A DNA stretch of 33,140 nucleotides from Christensenellaceae bacterium (GTDB lineage Bacteria; Bacillota; Clostridia; Christensenellales; Christensenellaceae), in the NCBI GenBank assembly GCA_017523755.1, contig JAFWWA010000059.1, positions 1 through 33,140 of the forward strand, written 5' to 3'. The translations under genes were made by a program, and so were the position numbers. This document shows, in pieces, positions 17,801 through 25,981 of this stretch. Under the pieces are notes generated by a model. That model did not search any database and was not told where the DNA came from. It saw nothing but the letters and a program-made list of their open reading frames with translations. The first letter of the stretch is position 1. The number at the start of each line of letters is the position of its first letter.

Positions 17801-18482
17801 CCAGACTGCAGACGTAAAGATGCGCACCTTCAACAGGGACGGCAGCGAGGGCAGGATGGCCGGCAACAATATCCGCTGCGTCGGGAAATATCTTTTCGAC
17901 AAGGGATATATAAGGAGCGAATTCATGACCGTGGAGACCGGAGGAAAGGTCTATCCCTTAAAGCTCTATACGAGGGACGGCAAGGTGAGCTCGGTGTCGG
18001 TCAACATGGGCTTTGCCGATTTCGACCCCGCAAGCCTGCCGGCAGAGACTGAGGAAAGAAGGCTCGTCGACTATCCGCTCAAGGCCGGTGACAAAGAGTA
18101 TAAGGTGACCTGCCTGTCGGTAGGGAACCCGCACTGCGTGGTGTTTACCGATTCGATAGACGGTCTCGACATAGGAGCCGAAGGCCCCCTGTTCGAATAC
18201 CATCCGATGTTCCCCGAGAGGACCAATACGGAGTTTGTAAGGCCTGTCAACAGGAACACGCTCAGGATGAGGGTATGGGAGAGAGGCAACGGCGAGACTA
18301 TGGCCTGCGGGACCGGCGTATGCGCTGCGGCAGCCGCTGCGGTAAGGAAAGGGCTCTGCGACAAGAATACCGACATCACCGTCAAGGTGCTCGGAGGAGA
18401 TCTTACAGTCAACGTGTCCGACAAGGGGATAATACTCACCGGAGAGACTGTGATGGTCTATGAAGGCGAGTTCGAATACTGA
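14838..18482 (+). CDS. CarB (rest of protein) fused in frame to diaminopimelate epimerase (DapF)
   Basis: This 1214-codon frame continues CarB and then runs into DapF without a stop. The CarB part has the first ATP-grasp ([36 protein letters not shown]), the oligomerisation segment, the second synthetase half ([41 protein letters not shown]), and the regulatory MGS-like domain ending near [12 protein letters not shown] linker of about 20 residues ([16 protein letters not shown]) leads to DapF from about 17649 ([14 protein letters not shown]). This is a full-length epimerase of about 277 residues with [17 protein letters not shown] holding one catalytic cysteine. The partner motif, usually CGNGxRC, reads MAGNNIRC, so the first catalytic cysteine is alanine. 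The CarB product is carbamoyl phosphate for arginine and pyrimidines. DapF converts LL- to meso-diaminopimelate for lysine and cell wall. A GTG at 17649 with a weak GGAAG before it could allow separate DapF synthesis. asd follows. Confidence 0.9.
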   Translation: MFRDTMRAIGQPVVPSDIATDVDTALKIAGEIGYPIIIRPAFTLGGTGGGIADTPEELALIAKTGIEMSPIGQVLVEKCISGWKEIEFETMRDALGNAVSVCSMENVDPVGIHTGDSIVAAPALTLSKREFDMLRQAALDIVAAIGIIGGCNCQFALKPDGSEYAVIEVNPRVSRSSALASKATGYPIAKVTTRLALGYTLDEIRNEKTGDSLLGFEPDVDYIVLKFPKWPFEKFIGSSRKLGTQMKATGEVMSIGPTFEMALMKAVRGAEIGLDTLNAEPIEPGTVEERLKKQDDRRIFTVFEAIKAGMPIEEIYRITMIDPYFLNKIKGLADFEARIAANGVDGASYIEGKRLGYTDAALKRIGGSIPEEKFPVYSIVRTCEKVFGDDHPYFYSSFEDRICEARTFVRSGKPVIAVLGSGPIRIGQGIEFDYSSVHCVWTLRSMGYEVIIINNNPETVSTDYDTADRLYFEPLTPEDVMGIIDVERPVGVVVAFGGQTAIKLTKFLDDNGINILGTSAEGIDTAEDRIKFDALLEELGMRRPAGRGAVTVEEAVAAAGELGYPVLLRPSYVIGGQNMTISRSEADTRKYMQTIVRGGIENPVLIDKYMPGIELEVDVISDGKDVLIPGIMEHIERAGVHSGDSIAVYPPYNLTDRFLEKISTSSTKLALALGTKGLVNIQYLIFDGELYVIEVNPRASRTVPYISKVTDIPMVDIASKVMLGANLVDLGYGTGLYRTPPYCAVKVPVFSFEKLNDANSILGPEMKSTGEVLGVGKDMAEALFKGLTSAGFTVPSFRGARKPGVLISVEESDYQEVLSLAKRFYDLGIDIYATKGTADTINSLGIKTVTVEGPAKSSEIFGLMEKGALNYIVYTGAVKDQTMGDFITLHRRAMQLGVPCLTSLDTASALTEIIESRYNTGNTELVDINDMRQWKSGVHFAKMQSCGNDYIFIEDFDGSITCPESLCVRLCAPHYGIGADGIVLIERSQTADVKMRTFNRDGSEGRMAGNNIRCVGKYLFDKGYIRSEFMTVETGGKVYPLKLYTRDGKVSSVSVNMGFADFDPASLPAETEERRLVDYPLKAGDKEYKVTCLSVGNPHCVVFTDSIDGLDIGAEGPLFEYHPMFPERTNTEFVRPVNRNTLRMRVWERGNGETMACGTGVCAAAAAAVRKGLCDKNTDITVKVLGGDLTVNVSDKGIILTGETVMVYEGEFEY

Positions 18483-18531
18483 TAAACTTGATTTGGAGGA
18501 GATGCGGCTATTGGCCGTATGAGTACGGAAA

Positions 18532-19536
18532 ATGAAGAAATACAACGTGGCAGTTCTCGGAGCGACCGGCGAAGTCGGCCGCCAGATGATAAAAGTGCTC
18601 GAGGAACATGAGTTCCCGGTATCCGAGCTGAGGCTCCTTGCTTCAGCCAGGAGCGTAGGCAAGACGGTATGCTTCAACGGTAAGGACATACCCGTTTATG
18701 AGGCAAAAGAGGATTCCTTCAACGGGATCGACATAGTGTTCGGCGCGGCTTCGGCTTCCCTTGCAAGGAAGTTTGCCCCCTTCATAAAGGAAGCGGGAGC
18801 GGTCTTCGTAGACAACTCGAGCGCGTTCAGGCACGATACTGACGTTCCCCTCGTAGTCCCCGAGATAAACGGAGACGACGTGAAGTGGAACAAGGGGATA
18901 ATAGCGAATCCCAACTGCTCGACTATAATCACCCTAATGGCTGTCAAGGGCATAAACAGGCTCTCTAAGATCGAAAAGATGGTCGCCTCTACATACCAGG
19001 CCGTGAGCGGCGCGGGTGCCGGTGGCTTAAGGGAGTTAAAGGACCAGAACAGCGCTCTTGCAGAAGGCCGCGAGATAGTATGCGACACCTTCCCCTATCA
19101 GATAGCCGAGAACCTCATACCTGCCATCGGCTCCTTCACGGATAACGGATACTCGACCGAGGAGATGAAGATGCAGAACGAGGGAAGGAAGATAATGCAC
19201 CTGCCCGATCTTAAAGTGACCTGCACCTGCGTAAGGGTACCCGTCATGCGTTCGCATTCGATATCCGTTTCCGTATATACGGAAGACGAGCTGGATCTTG
19301 ACGCAGTAAGGGCACAGATCGCCAAGGAAGACGGCGTAAGGCTCGTCGACGATCCGGCAAACAGGATCTATCCCATGCCTCTTGACACCTCTGACCAGGA
19401 TCTGGTCTATGTAGGAAGGATAAGAAAGGATCTTGCGTTCGAGAAGGGGATAACGCTCTGGTGCTGCGGTGACCAGATAAGGAAAGGCGCTGCGACGAAC
19501 GCCGTTCAGATAGCGGAACTGCTGATAGAAAGATAG
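18532..19536 (+). CDS. asd: Aspartate-semialdehyde dehydrogenase
   Basis: This 334-aa NADPH-dependent enzyme reduces aspartyl phosphate to aspartate semialdehyde, the branch point to lysine/DAP, homoserine, methionine and threonine. It has the nucleotide-binding VLGATGEVGRQM (8-19), DNSSAFR (94-100), the catalytic cysteine in NPNCST (Cys129) and the substrate-binding QAVSGAGAGG. Length is typical. The ATG at 18532 has only a weak ACGGA site six bases upstream. The strong GGAGGAG at 18497-18503 instead precedes a six-codon frame (ATG at 18503 to TGA), so initiation may be coupled or modest. It lies between dapF and the two methionine genes, which fits its branch-point role. Confidence 0.96.
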   Translation: MKKYNVAVLGATGEVGRQMIKVLEEHEFPVSELRLLASARSVGKTVCFNGKDIPVYEAKEDSFNGIDIVFGAASASLARKFAPFIKEAGAVFVDNSSAFRHDTDVPLVVPEINGDDVKWNKGIIANPNCSTIITLMAVKGINRLSKIEKMVASTYQAVSGAGAGGLRELKDQNSALAEGREIVCDTFPYQIAENLIPAIGSFTDNGYSTEEMKMQNEGRKIMHLPDLKVTCTCVRVPVMRSHSISVSVYTEDELDLDAVRAQIAKEDGVRLVDDPANRIYPMPLDTSDQDLVYVGRIRKDLAFEKGITLWCCGDQIRKGAATNAVQIAELLIER

Positions 19537-19544
19537 GAGATAAG

Positions 19545-20819
19545 ATGAAGATCGAGACCAAGTGCGTCCAGGGAGGATATGTCCCCGGAAACGGTGAACC
19601 CAGGCAGCTGCCCATATATCAGAGCACTACCTTCAAGTACGATACCAGCGAGGATATGGGTAAGCTTTTCGACCTTGAGGCTTCGGGGTATTTCTATACG
19701 AGACTTCAGAATCCGACGAACGATCAGGTGGCAAAGAAGATATGCGAGCTCGAGGGCGGGACAGCCGCCATGCTCACCTCTTCGGGACAGGCTGCCAATT
19801 TCTACGCTGTTTTCAATATAGCCAACTGCGGCGATCACGTGGTAGCATGCTCGGCCATATACGGCGGGACATACAATCTCTTCTCCGTAACGATGAGGAA
19901 GATGGGGATCGATTTCACGTTCGTCTCCCCCGACTGCACGAAGCAAGAACTCGACGCTGCTTTTAAGCCGAATACAAAAGCCGTTTTCGGCGAGACCATA
20001 GCCAACCCGGCGCTCACGGTGCTCGACATAGAGCTGTTCGCTGACGCCGCACACAGGCACGGGGTACCGCTCATAGTGGACAATACCTTCGCGACACCCG
20101 TTAACTGCAGGCCTTTCGAATGGGGAGCAGATATCGTTACCCATTCCACGACCAAATACATGGACGGCCACGGATCCGGAGTAGGCGGATGCATAGTCGA
20201 CTCGGGAAAGTTCGACTGGACGAAGTACGCCGACAAGTATCCCGGGCTCTGCACGCCTGACGACAGCTATCACGGTATAATCTATACCGAAAAATTCGGA
20301 ACCGGCGGAGCTTTCATAACGAAGGCTACTTCGCAGCTCATGAGGGATTTCGGCTCCATACAGTCTCCCCAGAACGCGTTCCTTTTGAATCTCGGGCTCG
20401 AGAGCCTGCACGTAAGGATGCAGAGGCACTGCGAGAACGGGCAGAAAGTGGCGGAATACCTGAGCGGCAATGACAAGGTGCTGTCCGTGAGCTACTGCGG
20501 ACTTCCAGGCGACAAATACCATCATCTTGCCGAAAAATATCTTCCGAACGGATCCTGCGGCGTAGTGAGCTTCAGGATAAAGGGAGGAAGGGCTGCCGCT
20601 GAGAAGCTGATGAAGAACCTTAAGGTGGCTTCGATAGAGACACACGTGGCGGACGCAAGGACCTGCTGTCTGCATCCCGCAAGCGCGACGCACAGGCAGA
20701 TGAACGACGAGGAGCTCGTGGCTGCGGGAGTATATCCCGACCTCATCCGCTATTCATGCGGCATAGAGAACGCCGATGACCTCATCGCCGACCTTCAGCA
20801 GGCATTCGATAAGATCTGA
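19545..20819 (+). CDS. metY: O-acetylhomoserine sulfhydrylase (MetY-type, PLP-dependent)
   Basis: This 424-aa enzyme of the Cys/Met metabolism PLP family has YTRLQNPTND (phosphate-site region), SSGQAANF (79-86), VDNTFATP (178-185) and HSTTKYMDGHG with the PLP lysine at Lys204. The length of about 425 residues and the GGCIVDSGKFDW insertion point to O-acetylhomoserine sulfhydrylases rather than the shorter cystathionine gamma-synthases. It would combine O-acetylhomoserine with sulfide to give homocysteine. The next gene, metA, makes O-acetylhomoserine, which supports this. A methionine gamma-lyase role is less likely but not excluded. The gene starts eight bases after asd, with GGAGA in the gap. 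Confidence 0.9.
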   Translation: MKIETKCVQGGYVPGNGEPRQLPIYQSTTFKYDTSEDMGKLFDLEASGYFYTRLQNPTNDQVAKKICELEGGTAAMLTSSGQAANFYAVFNIANCGDHVVACSAIYGGTYNLFSVTMRKMGIDFTFVSPDCTKQELDAAFKPNTKAVFGETIANPALTVLDIELFADAAHRHGVPLIVDNTFATPVNCRPFEWGADIVTHSTTKYMDGHGSGVGGCIVDSGKFDWTKYADKYPGLCTPDDSYHGIIYTEKFGTGGAFITKATSQLMRDFGSIQSPQNAFLLNLGLESLHVRMQRHCENGQKVAEYLSGNDKVLSVSYCGLPGDKYHHLAEKYLPNGSCGVVSFRIKGGRAAAEKLMKNLKVASIETHVADARTCCLHPASATHRQMNDEELVAAGVYPDLIRYSCGIENADDLIADLQQAFDKI

Positions 20820-20840
20820 CAGGAGAGGTGACGGCATAAA

Positions 20841-21776
20841 ATGCCTATTAAGATACCCAACGAGCTGCCGGCGCATAAGACGCTGACCGAAGAGAACATA
20901 TTCGTCATGGACGAACACAGGGCTATGACGCAGGACATCCGTCCGCTGAAGATCGCCATAGTGAATCTCATGCCAACTAAGGTGGACACTGAGACACAGC
21001 TTTTAAGACTGCTTGGAAACACGGCCCTCCAGGTGGAGATAGAGCTCATACATACTAAGACCTACGAATCGAGGAACACCTCATATGAGCATCTTAAGAC
21101 CTTTTACAAGACCTTCGACGACATATCGGGCAACAATTACGACGGCCTCATAATAACCGGGGCGCCTGTTGAACAGATGCCGTTCGAGGAGGTCGAGTAC
21201 TGGGACGAGCTCTGCAGCATAATGGAGTGGTCCAAGACCCACGTGCACAGCACGTTCCATATCTGCTGGGGCGCTCAGGCAGGCCTTTACTATCACTTCG
21301 GCATAAACAAGTACCCTGTAGGGCACAAGGTCTTCGGAGTTTTCCCGCACAGGGTCGAAAGGAAGAACTACATCCTTTTCAGGGGCTTCGACGATGTGTT
21401 CATGGTCCCGCATTCGAGACACACCGAGATAAGGCGCAGCGATGTCGAGAAGGTGAAGGAGATAAAGATACTTGCTTCCTCGGAGGAGGCAGGGATCTAT
21501 GCCATGATGACCGAGAACGGAAGACAGATCTTCATAACGGGACATTCCGAGTACGATGCCTTAACCCTCGACAGGGAGTACAGAAGGGATCTTTCACAGG
21601 GGCTGCCGATAGACATGCCAAAGCACTACTATCCTGACGATGATCCCGAAAAGGAGCCTCCGGCAACATGGAGGTCTCACGCGAACCTTCTGTATTCGAA
21701 CTGGCTCAACTATTTCGTCTACCAGACGACGCCCTACGACTTGAGCGAGATCGGCGGAGGCGCTCGCGCGCTTTAG
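20841..21776 (+). CDS. metA: Homoserine O-acetyltransferase (MetA family)
   Basis: This 311-aa glutamine-amidotransferase-fold acyltransferase activates homoserine for methionine synthesis. The catalytic triad is visible at the standard positions: Cys142 in CWGAQA, His235 and Glu237 in HSEYD. The residue that selects the acyl donor is Glu111 (ITGAPVE); in this family glutamate there marks acetyl-CoA use, whereas glycine in the E. coli enzyme marks succinyl-CoA. The enzyme is therefore named homoserine O-acetyltransferase despite the metA label. AGGAGAGG lies upstream of the ATG. It follows metY by 21 bases; the two together make homocysteine by direct sulfhydrylation. Confidence 0.96.
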   Translation: MPIKIPNELPAHKTLTEENIFVMDEHRAMTQDIRPLKIAIVNLMPTKVDTETQLLRLLGNTALQVEIELIHTKTYESRNTSYEHLKTFYKTFDDISGNNYDGLIITGAPVEQMPFEEVEYWDELCSIMEWSKTHVHSTFHICWGAQAGLYYHFGINKYPVGHKVFGVFPHRVERKNYILFRGFDDVFMVPHSRHTEIRRSDVEKVKEIKILASSEEAGIYAMMTENGRQIFITGHSEYDALTLDREYRRDLSQGLPIDMPKHYYPDDDPEKEPPATWRSHANLLYSNWLNYFVYQTTPYDLSEIGGGARAL

Positions 21777-21783
21777 GAAACAT

Positions 21784-22278
21784 ATGGATATATATATAAG
21801 GAAGACGGTACCTGGGGATGTTGACCGGATAATGGAGATTTATGACACGGCAAGGAAGTTCATGAGGTCGACGGGAAACATGACCCAGTGGATAAACGGA
21901 TATCCCGGGAGGGACCTGATACTTGACGACATTAAAAAGGGCAACAGCTACGTAGGCGTGTATGACGGCAGGGTAACAGGAACCTTCGCGTTCATCCTGG
22001 GCGATGATCCTACATATTCATATTTAGAGGACGGGGAGTGGTTGAACGATCTTCCCTACGGCACGATACACAGGATAGCCTCCGACGGCACCGTGCACGG
22101 TTTCCTTGAGGCGGCTGTCGGATTTGCCGGAGGCATCACAGGCAATCTAAGGATAGACACCCACGATGACAACAGGGTCATGCAGCATCTTCTTGAAAAG
22201 AACGGATTCACGAAGTGCGGCAGGATATTCCTTGAGAACGGAGACCCGAGGATAGCCTATCAGAGGCATTCCGTCTGA
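21784..22278 (+). CDS. GNAT family N-acetyltransferase
   Basis: This 164-aa protein has the GNAT plan: an N-terminal strand IYIRKTVPGDVDRIMEIYDTA, a central VGVYDGRVTGTFAF, the region IHRIASDG, and a final helix-strand pair around DNRVMQHLLEKNGFTKCGRIF, which is the usual acetyl-CoA-binding and acceptor region. The classical Q/R-x-x-G-x-G/A loop is altered here. The substrate is unknown. It starts seven bases after metA with TAGGAAA as a ribosome-binding site, and is the last gene before the operon terminator. It may therefore act on a metabolite of this pathway or simply ride along. Confidence 0.8.
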   Translation: MDIYIRKTVPGDVDRIMEIYDTARKFMRSTGNMTQWINGYPGRDLILDDIKKGNSYVGVYDGRVTGTFAFILGDDPTYSYLEDGEWLNDLPYGTIHRIASDGTVHGFLEAAVGFAGGITGNLRIDTHDDNRVMQHLLEKNGFTKCGRIFLENGDPRIAYQRHSV

Positions 22279-22306
22279 CAGAAAATACCGGTAAGAACTA
22301 TACGAT

Positions 22307-22332
22307 AAAGGATCCTGAAGGGTCCTTTTTTC
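22307..22332 (+). terminator. Terminator of the argG-metA operon
   Basis: AAGGATCC (22308-22315) pairs with GGGTCCTT around TGAA (one G-U wobble), followed by TTTTTT. It is the first convincing intrinsic terminator after argG. Confidence 0.85.
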
Positions 22333-22456
22333 TTTTCACCGGATACCGTTTATGCAAAAAAGCCCACTTTATGCATTTTGAAATTAAGGGAAGCCCGGCT
22401 TTTCATTTAAGGGCTGAAGTTTTTTCGCGGATGAGAATGTAAATTTTCTGTTTTTA
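22333..22456 (+). other. AT-rich intergenic stretch with weak hairpins
   Basis: No gene is seen. ATGCA/TGCAT arms (around 22352-22376) and AGCCC/GGGCT arms (22392-22415) followed four bases later by TTTTTT (22420-22425) could form weak hairpins. The latter might act as a back-up terminator. The stretch ends at the promoter at 22457. Confidence 0.35.
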
Positions 22457-22485
22457 TTGTAGACACAGTAAAAAAGTGATAAAAT
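22457..22485 (+). promoter_or_regulatory. Promoter of the structured leader and peptide-transport operon
   Basis: TTGTAG (22457-22462) and TAAAAT (22480-22485) have exactly 17 bases between them, plus an extended TGA before the -10. Predicted transcription starts near 22492, immediately before the RNA structure. The element TTTTTATTGTA overlapping the -35 recurs before the promoter at 33050. Confidence 0.75.
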
Positions 22486-22491
22486 ATTTGA

Positions 22492-22704
22492 CGTGCATTA
22501 GGTGCATACCTGTTTAAGTGCGGGTGCCGGAGGGCTGTGGTATCTTTATAAACCTCGGAATGACGGCAAAAAACCGGGTCGTGCAAGGCTGCGGCGCAAA
22601 AAGGACATGGGAAGAACGCCCCTTAAAGGCTTAAAAAAGGGTTCTGCAATGTCCGGCGGTCTGGAATTGCAGAATCAGGCGGCCGTGCTTGACAATGTAC
22701 CGCT
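22492..22704 (+). ncRNA. Structured leader RNA of unknown class (candidate riboswitch or ncRNA)
   Basis: The predicted transcript can close with a long stem. GGUGCAU (22501-22507) pairs with AUGUACC (22695-22701). UGUU plus AAGUGCGG (22511-22523, one bulged U) pairs with CCGUGCUUGACA (22683-22694), and a few more pairs follow inside. Within it, GGACAU (22603-22608) pairs with AUGUCC (22649-22654) and continues as AGAAC/GUUCU. CUGC (22589-22592) pairs with GCAG (22669-22672). GAGG (22530-22533) can pair with CCUC (22553-22556). The size of about 210 nt and the branched fold resemble large riboswitches or the raiA-motif/6S size class. I do not recognise the conserved sequence of any class, and no U-tract terminator follows. 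The RNA leads into the small membrane protein at 22759 and the peptide transporter. Confidence 0.6.
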
Positions 22705-22758
22705 GCATATGTTATTAACAGAAGGAAAGCGAGACGGTCATCTGACCGTGACCGTGTG

Positions 22759-23304
22759 ATGGCAGGAGCGAAAGAGCCCAAACAGTATACCGGAAGACGA
22801 GCCTATCTCAATGATTTCCATTTGAACGATAAGGGCGAATACGTCTTCATGGGCCGGATGATGTCATTTGACGAAGAACATATGACATACCGGCAGTATA
22901 TAGTGAGGAGCGTTTTGTCAGCAGTCATCATGATCGCCGCGACGGCGCTTGCAGAGTGCCTGCCGGCAGTGGGGCTTTCAAGATTCGGCTTCACGGCCAT
23001 ACCGTGGGCGCTCCAGATGGTTATGACGGCGCTCACCGCCTATGCGGTCTGGAAGACGGCTTTCGGGAAAAATCCGATGCGCGAATACGTTTACAAGTCT
23101 TCGGCGGAAAAGCTTCCCGGGAGAGTCATACTGGCAGCAGCCTTTTCCCTTCTGACCGTTATCGCCGATACGGTCTATATCCTTATAAAGGGATGGGAAG
23201 GCGAGGTGCTGTATACCGCGTTAAGACCGGCCCTGTCCCTTGTATGCGGAGTTACGGCATTCCTCTTCTCAAGAATGCTGAAGAAGACCGCGTGGAAGGC
23301 CTGA
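22759..23304 (+). CDS. Small four-TM membrane protein of unknown function
   Basis: This 181-aa protein has a soluble N-terminus containing YLNDFHLNDKGEYVFMG, then four hydrophobic helices (about 50-68, 78-99, 121-143, 150-171) and a basic C-terminal end, so both ends are likely cytoplasmic. I do not recognise a characterised family. The ATG at 22759 directly follows a GTG at 22756. No ribosome-binding site lies at a normal distance. AAGGAAAG (22721-22728) is about 30 bases upstream, and the hairpin ACGGTC-ATCT-GACCGT lies in between and would shorten the effective distance if folded. The gene sits between the structured leader and the peptide-binding protein and is probably co-transcribed with the transporter, suggesting an accessory role. 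Role and exact start are uncertain. Confidence 0.7.
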   Translation: MAGAKEPKQYTGRRAYLNDFHLNDKGEYVFMGRMMSFDEEHMTYRQYIVRSVLSAVIMIAATALAECLPAVGLSRFGFTAIPWALQMVMTALTAYAVWKTAFGKNPMREYVYKSSAEKLPGRVILAAAFSLLTVIADTVYILIKGWEGEVLYTALRPALSLVCGVTAFLFSRMLKKTAWKA

Positions 23305-23374
23305 GCAGGGACCTATAAAGCATGTTTGCTCCGGGAGGACCGGAGATAAAAGATTAAAAAAAGGAGAAAAGAAC

Positions 23375-25729
23375 ATGAAGAAAATGTCAAAACTCGTAGC
23401 TGTTCTGCTCGTGTGCCTCATGCTCGTTTCCTGCTTCGCAGGATGCGGCAAGAAAGAGGAAGCACCCGTTGAGACAGCAACGAACGAGGCATCAACTGAG
23501 CCCGCAGCAGATGACACACCTGCCGACGAGCCCGCAGATGAGCCTCAGAAAGAGTCGAAGAATGACACAACTCCTCTGGTAGTTGGCTATTCTCCGTTCT
23601 CTGAAAAATTCTCTCCCTTCTTCTCAGAGACAGCTTATGACCAGGATGCATGGGCAATGACGCAGATCTCTCTGCTGAATTCCGACCGTGTCGGAGCTAT
23701 CGTTCTGAAAGGTATCGAGGGTGAGACCCGCCCTTACAACGGGACCGATTACACGTACTACGGACCCGCTGACCTGACCATCACCGAGAACGCTGACGGC
23801 ACCGTGTTCTATGATTTCGTCCTTCGCGATGACCTGGTATTCTCCGACGGAGAGCCTGTCACCATCGACGACGTAATCTTCACGATGTACGTTTACTGCG
23901 ACCCCTCCTATGATGGATCCACCACACTGTTCGCACAGCCTATCCAGGGCCTTGCTGAGTATCGTGCAGATATGAAATCCCTCCTCTCCCTCCTCTTTGA
24001 TGCAGGCCGTGAGAATACCGATTTCACATTCTGGGATGAAGCTACTCAGAAGGGATTCTGGGAGAAGTACGATGCAGCTACAAAGGGCCTTGCAGAAGAG
24101 ATCGTAGCTTACTGCGTAGCTAACGGCTACAATGAAGAAGGCGATATCAAAGGCGCTGCTGCAAACTGGGGATTCCAGGCTGCTGACAATACCATCGAAG
24201 CTTTCGCAGCTGCTCTTCGGGAGAGCTATGGCGCTGACGTCGCAGGCATGATCAATACCGAGAACGCTGGTTCCACGGTCGAAGATCTGTTCCCGGGACT
24301 TGAAGACTACTCCCTCAACATGATCAGGATCGCTGACCCTGTTGACAATATCTCAGGTATCCAGAGGACCGGTGATTACTCCATGAGAGTCGTTCTGACA
24401 GAAGTAGACGCTACGGCTATCTATTCTCTCGGAGTTCCGATCACTCCTCTCCATTACTATGGCGAGACCGCTAAGTATGACTACGCTAACAACAAGTTCG
24501 GATTCGACAAGGGCGACCTTTCACACGTTCGTTCAGTGACGACCCAGCCTGTTGGTGCCGGCGCATACAAGTTCATCCAGTTCGCTGACGGTGTAATCAA
24601 CTACGAAGCAAACGATAGCTACTACCTTGGCGCTCCCAAGATCAAACACGTCAACTTCTTACAGCTCTTAAACGATAACGATAAGGTCAGCGGTGTCATC
24701 ACCGGTTCAGTCGACGTGACCGATCCTTCCTACAACGATCCTACATATAAGACGATCGCTGATGCGAACGGCGGAGAGCAGACCGGCCCCGTTATCACAA
24801 CGAATGCTGTTAACAACCTCGGATACGGCTATATCGGACAGAACGCAAACCAGATGAAGGTCGGAAACGATCCTGGTTCTGATGCTTCCAAGAACCTCCG
24901 TAAGGCTACCGGAACAATCCTTGCCGTATACCGTGATGTCGCTAACGACTCTTACTACGGCGATCGTGCTTCCACGATCCAGTATCCTATCTCCAACACT
25001 TCCTGGGCAGCTCCTCAGCCTGCTGATGACGGCTATGAGATCGCTTTCTCCAAGGACGTGAACGGAAATCCGATATTCACCTCCGATATGACTGCTGAGC
25101 AGAAGTATGAGGCTGCTAAACAGGCTGCTCTCGGCTTCTTCGAAGCTGCCGGCTACACTGTAGAAGACGGCAAAGTCACCAAGGCTCCCGCTGAAGGCGG
25201 CCCGATGGAATTCGAGGCTTGGATCCCTGCTGACGGAACCGGCGATCACCCTGCATTCATGATCCTCACTGAGGCTCAGAAGGCATTTGAGAGCATCGGA
25301 CTCACATTCAAGATCAAAGACCTTACCAACTCTGCTGACCTCTGGACCGCTCTTTCCGCTCAGTCCGTACAGATCTGGACCGCAGCTTGGGGCGCATCCG
25401 TAGATCCTGATATGTATCAGATCTACTTCTCCGGCGACGATCAGGGCCATAAAGCCGGTGGTTCAAACTACCAGTACGCTATCAATGACCAGGAGCTTAA
25501 CAGCCTGATCCTTGCAGCTCGTAAGTCCACCGATCAGGCATATCGTAAGCAGGTTTACAAAGCTTGCCTCGATATAATCATCGACTGGGCAGTTGAGATC
25601 CCGAACTATCAGCGTCAGAACTGCATCATATTCAGCACCGAGAGAGTGAACATCGATACCGTTACACCCGATATCACCACCTTCTACGGCTGGATGGCTG
25701 AGATCGAGAACATGGAGCTCAATGACTGA
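23375..25729 (+). CDS. Peptide/nickel-type ABC transporter substrate-binding lipoprotein
   Basis: This 784-aa extracellular binding protein of family 5 (SBP_bac_5, DppA/OppA type) has a signal peptide with a lipobox (LVSC at Cys20, or FAGC at Cys24), followed by an acidic, Thr/Pro/Ala-rich linker to about residue 65. Family features include LVVGYSPFSEKFSPF, DLTITENADGTVFYDFVLRDDLVFSDGEP-type strands (the segment VFSDGEPVTIDDVIFT) and VGAGAYKFIQF. It is about 200 residues longer than common DppA proteins, with extra sequence around residues 190-320. The site AAAAGGAGAAAAG is very good. A perfect CTCCGG/CCGGAG hairpin (23329-23345) lies just upstream. Arginine is coded mostly by CGT/CGC and isoleucine by ATC, unlike the biosynthetic genes, which suggests high expression. 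It precedes the two permeases and two ATPases of the same importer. Confidence 0.93.
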   Translation: MKKMSKLVAVLLVCLMLVSCFAGCGKKEEAPVETATNEASTEPAADDTPADEPADEPQKESKNDTTPLVVGYSPFSEKFSPFFSETAYDQDAWAMTQISLLNSDRVGAIVLKGIEGETRPYNGTDYTYYGPADLTITENADGTVFYDFVLRDDLVFSDGEPVTIDDVIFTMYVYCDPSYDGSTTLFAQPIQGLAEYRADMKSLLSLLFDAGRENTDFTFWDEATQKGFWEKYDAATKGLAEEIVAYCVANGYNEEGDIKGAAANWGFQAADNTIEAFAAALRESYGADVAGMINTENAGSTVEDLFPGLEDYSLNMIRIADPVDNISGIQRTGDYSMRVVLTEVDATAIYSLGVPITPLHYYGETAKYDYANNKFGFDKGDLSHVRSVTTQPVGAGAYKFIQFADGVINYEANDSYYLGAPKIKHVNFLQLLNDNDKVSGVITGSVDVTDPSYNDPTYKTIADANGGEQTGPVITTNAVNNLGYGYIGQNANQMKVGNDPGSDASKNLRKATGTILAVYRDVANDSYYGDRASTIQYPISNTSWAAPQPADDGYEIAFSKDVNGNPIFTSDMTAEQKYEAAKQAALGFFEAAGYTVEDGKVTKAPAEGGPMEFEAWIPADGTGDHPAFMILTEAQKAFESIGLTFKIKDLTNSADLWTALSAQSVQIWTAAWGASVDPDMYQIYFSGDDQGHKAGGSNYQYAINDQELNSLILAARKSTDQAYRKQVYKACLDIIIDWAVEIPNYQRQNCIIFSTERVNIDTVTPDITTFYGWMAEIENMELND

Positions 25730-25772
25730 TATCAGATGCTGATATCGCTTGAGATCTGATTCAAGATCAAAG

Positions 25773-25829
25773 GATATATCAAAAAGGTATCTGCCTCGTG
25801 CTTAGGCACGGGGCAGATATTGATATATC
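25773..25829 (+). other. Long intercistronic stem-loop between binding protein and permease genes
   Basis: GATATATCAA pairs with TTGATATATC, and inside it TATCTGCC plus CGTGC pairs with GCACG plus GGCAGATA. This makes a stem of more than 20 bp with a small bulge. No T run follows, so it is not a standard terminator. Such stems after binding-protein genes commonly stabilise the upstream mRNA or cause partial read-through, which gives more binding protein than permease. Two smaller hairpins (25731-25745 and about 25749-25766) precede it. Confidence 0.65.
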
Positions 25830-25981
25830 AGAGGGATGCCCCGCATGCTTCTGATAGACATCATCAAAAGACTTTTCGATGAAATCACAGCTGTCCCCAA
25901 AGCAGATGTTTTTACGTAAGGGAAGGCTGTTATTTCATGGAAAAATCCGGATAGTTAATTAGACGGAATGGAGGAAATTCA

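Noticed and set aside
19506..20693. 395-codon antisense open frame opposite metY
   Set aside because: The sense strand encodes a complete PLP enzyme with all motifs. The antisense frame has no recognisable domain.
22502..22759. 85-codon open frame starting with GTG inside the structured leader, ending in a TGATG overlap with the next gene
   Set aside because: It would start about ten bases from the predicted transcript start with no ribosome-binding site, its peptide has no recognisable features, and the bases are better explained by RNA pairing. The TGATG overlap is noted but can arise by chance.
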